NCBI GenBank assembly: GCA_009774215.1
Contig: VSNH01000012.1
Coordinates: forward strand, 1-47,663
Direction: 5' to 3'
Source of the DNA: Lachnospiraceae bacterium
Lineage (GTDB): Bacteria; Bacillota; Clostridia; Lachnospirales; Lachnospiraceae
DNA length: 47,663 bases
The translations under genes were made by a program, and so were the position numbers. How positions within the stretch are numbered: the first letter of the stretch is position 1; each line of letters starts with the position of its first letter. Shown here in pieces: positions 42,291 to 47,663 of this stretch. The notes beneath the pieces are model-generated. The model saw only the letters and a program-made list of their open reading frames with translations. It had not been told where the DNA came from and did not search any database.

Positions 42291-42815
42291 TCAGTTAATC
42301 CCTGTTATTTTCAGCTCCCCGTCCACAGACTTAAAAATGATATTCGGCGTCGCGTCCCCCATAACGACGCCCGCCATGGTTTCCTCCAAGGCAGAGATGT
42401 CCACCGCCGCAATCACCGCGCACCGCTCGTCCGTAAATATGGTATCGGCTCCCAGTGCCATGAACGCCTCTTCACTCTCCACAACCTCGCCGTTTACCGC
42501 CAGCGGAAACGCGCTCAGCCCGGCGAGCGCTTCCATATCTTTCGCCGCCACCGCCGCCTGCACCTGCTCTGCAAACGCCGCTGTTTCACCATCTGAAGCC
42601 TGCTCTTCCAAAGCCTCAAAATTATCGTTCTTTTCTTCCGTATCGCTCTCCGTCGGCGCCGTTTCCAGCCCTGCTTCATCTGTTCCGGTCTCCGTCTGCA
42701 CAACGTCCACCGGCTTAATGTCCACCGCCCCGGTTTCCGCCTGCTTTTGCTCACCGCATCCCGCGCATCCAAGAACCACTGCCCCCACGATCAATAGCCG
42801 TTTCCATTTTTTCAT
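42291..42815 (-). CDS. small lipoprotein, function unknown
   Basis: 174 residues. Signal with lipobox VVLGCAGCGEQ (Cys about 19 or 22) marks a lipoprotein. An acidic Thr/Glu-rich linker (about 25-75) separates it from a C-terminal domain of about 95 residues (EQVQAAVAAKDMEALAGLSA, TIFTDERCAVIAAVDISALE, NIIFKSVDGELKITGIN), which looks like an NTF2-like or small cystatin-like fold. Same strand as the surface protein gene, 240 bp upstream of it. Confidence 0.7.
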   Translation of the reverse strand: MKKWKRLLIVGAVVLGCAGCGEQKQAETGAVDIKPVDVVQTETGTDEAGLETAPTESDTEEKNDNFEALEEQASDGETAAFAEQVQAAVAAKDMEALAGLSAFPLAVNGEVVESEEAFMALGADTIFTDERCAVIAAVDISALEETMAGVVMGDATPNIIFKSVDGELKITGIN

Positions 42816-43021
42816 CCTTTTTCCTCCCGTTTATACCAGATTTACCATATCTGCAGTATTCCTCATGAATCTGCATCTAATATACTATCTGTCCCGCTTT
42901 TTGTCGTCAATTTCACTTCTTCGCATTTGCCTGTTAATTTTTCGCAATCGGGCCAAAATTTCCCTGAAGAATCGGTTGATAAACCAGCCCCGGGCTCGAT
43001 ATAATTGATATTGACATTACA

Positions 43022-43047
43022 GCATTTCGACATGCTTCGCGAAATGC
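43022..43047 (+). promoter_or_regulatory. 8-bp hairpin in the LytTR leader
   Basis: GCATTTCG (43022-43029) and CGAAATGC (43040-43047) are perfectly complementary, about 30 nt before the response-regulator start. It may be an operator or an RNA hairpin limiting translation. Confidence 0.45.
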
Positions 43048-43075
43048 ACGGAAATGGAAAGGAACCGATCCCATT

Positions 43076-43822
43076 ATGACAATCACAATCTGCGACGACA
43101 GCATTAAGGATCTTCTGCACACGGAGAAGCTGTTGTTGAAATATAAATCGCTGCACCCGGACAGAAACTTTGAATTGGAAAAATTTTCTGATCCGTCCAG
43201 ACTGTACCAGCAGATTTCTGCCGGAAAGCTGACAGATATTTATATCTTGGATATGCTGATGCCAAGACGTACCGGAATCGACATAGGCAACCTGATTCGG
43301 ACATCCGGCTGTGAGAGCGTAATTATTTATATTACCTCCTCGGAAGATTATGCCCTGGATGCCTACGGCGTGCGCGCAGTGAGATATCTGTTAAAGCCTG
43401 TTGATGAAAACAGACTGTTTGAAGCGCTGGATTATTCCCTCTCATACACGAAGCTGCGGGTAGACTCCCTCTGTCTGATTAAAACAAAGGGGGGCCTTCT
43501 GCAAAGACCCTACTCCAAGATCGAATATGTAGAAAACGCCGGCAGAAAACTAGAAATGCATATGCTTGACGGCGAAGTCCTGAAAAGCCTGTTTATCAGA
43601 AAATCCTTTGAGGCGGAGACAAAGGAGATTGCGGCACAGAGAAATTTCCTGCAGATCCACAAATCTTTTCTTGTCAATCTGGATCATGTCAAGCAGTTGA
43701 CTCCCGACAGCGTTATCATGGAGTCCGGCAAGCGCCTTCCTGTCAGCCGGGCGAAGGCGGCCAATGTGAAGCGCGAATATCTGCTCTATGTTTCCAAGAA
43801 TATAGGTGGTGGAACACCATGA
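43076..43822 (+). CDS. LytTR-family response regulator
   Basis: 248 residues. Receiver domain (1-120): acidic ITICDDS, phosphorylatable Asp in IYILDMLMPRRTGIDIG, and Lys in RYLLKPVDENRL. LytTR DNA-binding domain (about 140-240) with IEYVENAGRKLEMHML, NFLQIHKSFLVNLDHV and LPVSRAKAANVK. Pairs with the GHKL kinase whose start overlaps its stop by 4 bp. This AgrA/AgrC-like arrangement often answers a peptide, but no AgrB/AgrD-type genes are nearby. Confidence 0.92.
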   Translation: MTITICDDSIKDLLHTEKLLLKYKSLHPDRNFELEKFSDPSRLYQQISAGKLTDIYILDMLMPRRTGIDIGNLIRTSGCESVIIYITSSEDYALDAYGVRAVRYLLKPVDENRLFEALDYSLSYTKLRVDSLCLIKTKGGLLQRPYSKIEYVENAGRKLEMHMLDGEVLKSLFIRKSFEAETKEIAAQRNFLQIHKSFLVNLDHVKQLTPDSVIMESGKRLPVSRAKAANVKREYLLYVSKNIGGGTP

Positions 43823-45117
43823 CCGATGTGCTTTATGTGAAAAACATATCTTATACAATGAGCCATATTTTCTTTTTGGTCTTTGTCTATTTGTTTACAA
43901 TACCCCGCTACTCCAAAAAGAGGACGCTGGTTATCTGCGCTCTTTCCTTTGCCTTTACAACGGCAATGAGCCAATTAAAGATGATTGTGCTTCCGGACAA
44001 CGCATTATTTTACTTTATTATAACGATCATCCAGATCATAGCTGCGCAGCTTACCGGACTACTGATCTCCGAAAGACGGAATGCCAAAACGCTGTTTGTG
44101 GGCCTCAGCGCCTCCAACTATGTGCTGGTCGGAAGCATCATTGCTTCTATCCTTTACATTTTTACAGACAATATCATTGTGTCACTGACCGGAAATCTTC
44201 TGGCACACATTATCATTTTACTGATATTTTACAGGAAAATCAGAACCATTATTTTAAGGTTCTGCGAACGGGATATGGAAAAAAACGGCTGGGAAATCTG
44301 TCTGATTCCCATATTCTTTTACTGCGCGTTTTCCAGCATTGCCTTTTTCCCCTATACTCTTTACGACCATCCCGAAAATATTCTTGTCAGCATTTTTTTA
44401 ATGATTACCATGCTGGTTTCCTATGTGGTAGTGATACACTATCTGGACAGCGAGACAAAATATGTGACGGAGCTTTGGAAAAACGCCGTGCTCAAATCCT
44501 ACGCCAAGGGCCTGGAAAACCAGAATTATCTTGTAAAGCAGTCAGAGCAGAATTTAAAAGTGCTGCGGCATGACATGAGACACTACTCCATGATGATTGA
44601 CTCCCTGTTAGACCAGGGGGAATACGATGAAATAAGAAATATAACCGGGCACATCGAGGAAGTGGTAAATGATAATAAGATTAAACATTATTGTGAAAAC
44701 CTGATTATCAATATTGTTCTCATGAACATGGCGGAGTATGCGGCAGTATTTTCCATTGCACTGCATCTGGACGTACTGATCCCAACGCATATTCCCGTCA
44801 ACGAATATGAATTTGCCCTGACCCTTGCGAATCTTTTTGAGAACGCGCTTATCAGCGCAAAGCAGGCGGAACCCGCCAAAAAGTATATTGATGCGAAAAT
44901 ACACTGCACAGAGGAATTTCTGCTGGTCGATATGGCAAATGAGTGCGCGGAGGAAATTCATTTTGACCCCATAACCGGACTGCCTAAAAGCAGACGCGGC
45001 AAAGGCCATGGCCTCGGTATGCAGAGTGTCCATGATTTCTGCAGCGAAATGGGCGGAACCATCGACTGCTACTGCGAAAACAATCGGTTCCGCATTATTT
45101 TGTATGTGAAATTTTAG
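43819..45117 (+). CDS. GHKL-domain sensor histidine kinase (AgrC/VirS type)
   Basis: 432 residues; ATG 43819 overlaps the regulator stop (ATGA). Six to seven hydrophobic helices in residues 10-215 form the sensor; the phosphoacceptor His lies in LKVLRHDMRHYSMMI (about 253), followed by a GHKL ATPase: NLFENALISAKQAE (N box) and GKGHGLGMQSVHDFC (G box). Typical of peptide-responsive kinases in Firmicutes. Signal unknown. Confidence 0.92.
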   Translation: MTDVLYVKNISYTMSHIFFLVFVYLFTIPRYSKKRTLVICALSFAFTTAMSQLKMIVLPDNALFYFIITIIQIIAAQLTGLLISERRNAKTLFVGLSASNYVLVGSIIASILYIFTDNIIVSLTGNLLAHIIILLIFYRKIRTIILRFCERDMEKNGWEICLIPIFFYCAFSSIAFFPYTLYDHPENILVSIFLMITMLVSYVVVIHYLDSETKYVTELWKNAVLKSYAKGLENQNYLVKQSEQNLKVLRHDMRHYSMMIDSLLDQGEYDEIRNITGHIEEVVNDNKIKHYCENLIINIVLMNMAEYAAVFSIALHLDVLIPTHIPVNEYEFALTLANLFENALISAKQAEPAKKYIDAKIHCTEEFLLVDMANECAEEIHFDPITGLPKSRRGKGHGLGMQSVHDFCSEMGGTIDCYCENNRFRIILYVKF

Positions 45118-45147
45118 CCGCATCCCGCGCAGGACAAAAACACCCTG

Positions 45148-46287
45148 TCACGGTCTCTGTATCACAAACGTATCTTCAAGCAAAAGCCAGTTCGGGCGGA
45201 AAAACCGCATGATCTGCCAGTAACCCATCCCCCGCAGGCTGTACTCCGGCAGAAGGGCGAATTTGGCCCGATAACTTCTCACATCCTCAAACCATACCTC
45301 ATGAAGCTGCCCGTCTTTTTCGTATCTAAAATAAGGCGACTGCGCTACCTCGTCAAACTCGATGGGGACACCGGCCTCTAGCGCGATCTGCACGGCCCCC
45401 AGGTTGCTCACCGTGGTCGCTCTGGAAGATCCCTGCACAAAAGGCAGCGTCCAGTCATACCCATAGTTTGGTATCCCCAGATCAATTTTTGCCGGGTCAA
45501 TGCGGGTGACGGCATACTCCACGACCCGCCGCACCTGATCGATGGGAGCCACAGCCATAGGCGGCCCATAGGTGTATCCCCACTCATAAGTCATAAGCAG
45601 CACACTGTCAGCCGCTTCCCCCAGAAGCCCGTAATCCTTTCCCTCGTACAGAAGACCCGGCTGCGTGTCGGAGGTTTTCGGCGCCAGTGCCACGGAGACA
45701 TGATAGCCGTAGAGCGCGAGGTAATTTCTCACATCCGCCACAAAATCGGCAAAGGGAATCCGATCCTCCGGGCGGATATACTCGAAGTCGATATCCACGC
45801 CCTGAAAATTTTTTTCTTGGACAACCGTCAAAAGATTGGCCAGCAGGTTATCTTTGGCAGCTTCGTCGTTCACCACCGCAGTGATGAGAAAATTGTTGAA
45901 ATTTCCGTCCGGCCCGAGCGGTGTCAGGGTGAGAACCGGACGCACGCCCTGCGCAAGCGCGGCATCAATCATAAAGGTATCGTCCACCGTCGGCGGAACC
46001 AGATCTCCCTCCGTCGTGAAGCCATAGGAAAAGACCGAGAGCGAGGACAGATAGGGAAGGGTCTCGTCTAAGACGCTGCGCTGAATAAAGGGGTACGCAT
46101 AGCCGTTCACCCAAGCCGGGTAGGAGGGTTTTGCAGTCTCCCCGGAAGATAAAAGAAGCGCCTGCCCGACCGCCAGCGGATAAGGGTAGGCAAGTTGATT
46201 GTTATAAATGATGGAAGACGCGGAAATTCCATAGCTCTGTGCAATAGAATCTACCGTGTCTCCCGATTGTACCACATAAATTTCCAT
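45148..46287 (-). CDS. LysM-GH18 spore-type peptidoglycan N-acetylglucosaminidase (SleL/YaaH-like)
   Basis: 379 residues, no signal peptide. One LysM domain (1-47, YVVQSGDTVDSIAQSYGISA) followed by a GH18 domain (about 58-375) with the catalytic motif GVDIDFEYI (DxxDxE) and the later LLMTYEWGYTYGPP. Closest to the spore proteins SleL and YaaH, which cleave cortex muropeptides during germination; those usually carry two LysM repeats, this has one. AGGAAT before ATG 46287. Confidence 0.88.
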   Translation of the reverse strand: MEIYVVQSGDTVDSIAQSYGISASSIIYNNQLAYPYPLAVGQALLLSSGETAKPSYPAWVNGYAYPFIQRSVLDETLPYLSSLSVFSYGFTTEGDLVPPTVDDTFMIDAALAQGVRPVLTLTPLGPDGNFNNFLITAVVNDEAAKDNLLANLLTVVQEKNFQGVDIDFEYIRPEDRIPFADFVADVRNYLALYGYHVSVALAPKTSDTQPGLLYEGKDYGLLGEAADSVLLMTYEWGYTYGPPMAVAPIDQVRRVVEYAVTRIDPAKIDLGIPNYGYDWTLPFVQGSSRATTVSNLGAVQIALEAGVPIEFDEVAQSPYFRYEKDGQLHEVWFEDVRSYRAKFALLPEYSLRGMGYWQIMRFFRPNWLLLEDTFVIQRP

Positions 46288-46401
46288 AGAATATTCCTGC
46301 TGTTTCTGTCGGCGTTTGGTTTATTCTATGCGGGAAACAGCGGGAAGGTCAATAATCGACCGCAAACGTATCTGCAATTACAGGCAGCTCCCTTCCCCAT
46401 C

Positions 46402-46905
46402 CTACTTCCGCGTTAAAAAAATTCCGATGATTGCACCGATAAAAATAATCGGCGCCACCCTGACAAACAGCCATTCCAATGAGTGAACCGCCACGCCGAG
46501 AACGGCGGTTTCGGGATCGCTATAATTCCACTCCAAATAAGGGCTTTCTAAATGCAATAAGACTACAAAGGCTATTACTATAACCGCACATAAAGAAATG
46601 AGCAGCCAATGAATCATTTTTCTTCTCGCAATTTTCCTTTGCGACAGTTGCAGGTTTATCACTTCCAATTTTTCAGCAATCGCTTTTATGCTATCAGTCT
46701 CTGTCTCCGCAACAGTTTCCCCCAGCAATGTGCTTACGGGTGTTTCCAACACTTCCGATATGAGAACCAGCATATCCGAATCGGGAACAGACAATCCCTG
46801 CTCCCATTTAGAGATTGTCTGCCGCACTACGTTCAGTTTGACCGCCAATTCCTGTTGTGAAAGTCCTTTGGATTTTCTAATTGCTTTCATGTTTTCACTA
46901 AGCAT
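46402..46905 (-). CDS. XRE-family regulator with membrane helices
   Basis: 167 residues. Helix-turn-helix in residues 5-60 (MKAIRKSKGLSQQELAVKLN then VRQTISKWEQGLSVPD), a short coiled linker, and two hydrophobic helices near 105-125 and 145-163. Such membrane-tethered XRE proteins are common in Firmicutes; partner or signal unknown. GAAGGAGGG precedes ATG 46905. Confidence 0.88.
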   Translation of the reverse strand: MLSENMKAIRKSKGLSQQELAVKLNVVRQTISKWEQGLSVPDSDMLVLISEVLETPVSTLLGETVAETETDSIKAIAEKLEVINLQLSQRKIARRKMIHWLLISLCAVIVIAFVVLLHLESPYLEWNYSDPETAVLGVAVHSLEWLFVRVAPIIFIGAIIGIFLTRK

Positions 46906-46929
46906 CGTGGATACCCTCCTTCTTTTTAA

Positions 46930-47128
46930 TCGTTACCACAATTATATGAAGGGGTGTCCATTGCTGCAAGCAACGTATTTTAACATGGTTAAAAATAAAG
47001 TCTTCTGTGCTTTGCCCGGGAAATAAACCGCCGTAGGATGTAAATTCCATCCTATCGCTAAAGATTTCAAATACCGGCGGAATCTCCCTCGAGAAATCAT
47101 TGTAAATAAGAATATCAAATAATCCAAG
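46930..47128 (-). pseudogene. remnant of an AlbA_2/HATPase-type ATP-binding protein
   Basis: The segment EIPPVFEIFSDRMEFTSYGG (about residues 20-40 of the frame) matches the HATPase-like region of Schlafen/AlbA_2 ATP-binding proteins (…VEIFDDRLEITSPGGLP…), preceded by NDFSR. The rest of the protein is missing on both sides. The frame overlaps the start of the XRE gene, and there is no sensible start, so it is a fragment. Confidence 0.55.
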
Positions 47129-47205
47129 CGTTGATATCAATCCCTATATAAAGAGTACCACCCTCACAATTATTTAAGGATGCCACAATTTCTTTTTCCA
47201 ATTTA

Positions 47206-47612
47206 TCACTGTCGACAAAGCCAAAGCGGAAAGCTGTCATACTCTCCGCCCCTATCCTTCACCTTACAATACACCACCGCCGTCAACGTACTGATAAACG
47301 TCGCCACAATCGCCGGCGCAATAATCCCTGCCGGGTTCACACTCCCGTACTGCTGCCGGTACGCAATCATATTGACAGGTATCAGCTGCAAAGAAGAAAT
47401 ATTCAAAATCAGAAACGTACACATCTCATTGCTGGCAGCCCTGCCATTTTTCCATTTGCCGCTATGGGCAGTTCCCCGCCACTCTTACCTGTCTTGTTCC
47501 CCTTTTTCTTTCCATCCGCAAAAATGCCTTCCCCTGCCGGAACATACCCCGGCGTCCCCCGCTCCGCCTCCAACTGCGCCAATGCCTCCATCGCCTTAAG
47601 CCCCGCCTTGTG
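47206..47612 (-). pseudogene. spmA: broken spmA (spore maturation protein A)
   Basis: Two minus-strand frames together give the C-terminal half of SpmA: first GLKAMEALAQLEAERGTPGY onward to ANGKMAGLPAM, then, after a frameshift near 47424-47440, NEMCTFLILNISSLQLIPVN and IIAPAIVATFISTLTAV. The N-terminal half, up to the conserved NAATPLGxKAM motif, is cut off at about 47612, where unrelated sequence begins. So the gene is frameshifted and 5'-truncated. Its normal partner spmB lies at 31227-31760 on the same strand. Confidence 0.75.
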
Positions 47613-47663
47613 TCAAGTTAGTGACACGAACTTTTTGAAAAATCCAACCATACGATCACAAAC
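47613..47663. mobile_element. possible insertion-sequence end at the right edge
   Basis: Sequence abutting the truncated spmA contains GTGTCAAGTTAGTGACAC (imperfect palindrome TGTCA/TGACA) followed by AT-rich DNA to the edge. The abrupt change inside a conserved motif suggests an inserted element whose body lies outside the window. No transposase is visible. Confidence 0.35.

Noticed and set aside
46898..47140. Intact small gene upstream of the XRE regulator
   Set aside because: It overlaps the XRE start, has no start signal, and only a fragment of a known ATP-binding domain is present; called a remnant instead.
1..47663. CRISPR arrays, tRNA or rRNA genes, prophage modules
   Set aside because: No regularly spaced direct repeats, no cloverleaf with TTCRA arm, no rRNA motifs and no phage structural genes were seen.

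Overview
The window looks like chromosome of an anaerobic, spore-forming, probably motile Firmicute of the Lachnospiraceae/Clostridia type. The support is spore genes (spmB, a broken spmA, a LysM-GH18 spore-type glucosaminidase), transketolase split into two subunits, AraR- and YesMN-type sugar regulation, a LytTR/GHKL pair, a chemoreceptor and a hemerythrin-CheX fusion. This is inference from gene content; no rRNA or tRNA is visible.

Layout. 0-3 kb: an open frame running off the left edge, an orphan BlaI-type repressor, a MATE exporter and the 3' remnant of a DUF4143 ATPase. 3.1-13 kb: a minus-strand L-arabinose block in transcription order, chemoreceptor, araR, then araA-araK-araD-tktN-tktC-rpe. 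This carries arabinose through L-ribulose, L-ribulose-5-P and D-xylulose-5-P into the pentose phosphate pathway. A near-perfect AraR operator overlaps the araA promoter, and a 140-bp inverted-repeat element sits inside the operon between araK and araD. 15.2-20.3 kb: a YtfQ-YtfR-YtfT-YjfF-type sugar ABC importer. Divergent from it is a second AraR-like regulator, followed by a three-gene sensor (YesM kinase, membrane-anchored sugar-binding protein, YesN regulator). The sensor binding protein is a paralogue of the importer's own binding protein, so importer and sensor probably recognise the same or related sugars.

26-31.8 kb: a GGDEF protein, a DUF885 protein, an orphan FabT-like MarR regulator with its own FabT-type box, a structured intergenic region that may encode a small RNA, a Uma2-family gene and spmB. 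32-47.6 kb: an Mrr-like membrane endonuclease, a CE2-like esterase, a ROK sugar kinase, a COG2509 flavoprotein, a decayed patch with a 128-bp nested-repeat element, uridine phosphorylase, a Cu/Zn superoxide dismutase-like protein, a VWA-like protein, hemerythrin-CheX, a repeat-rich surface protein, a lipoprotein, LytTR/GHKL, LysM-GH18, an XRE regulator and a doubly broken spmA.

The most interesting signal is a shared ~230-nt 5' leader in front of two Uma2-family genes (14.19-14.41 kb on +, 30.93-31.16 kb on -). Both copies have a consensus-like promoter at the same distance, several conserved hairpins with at least one compensatory pair change, and a final ~10-bp hairpin that buries the first gene start's Shine-Dalgarno sequence, while a second in-frame start with its own exposed Shine-Dalgarno lies 34-35 codons downstream. 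This looks like a cis-acting RNA switch or a mobile leader-gene cassette. A third Uma2 copy nearby has lost its 5' half and this leader.
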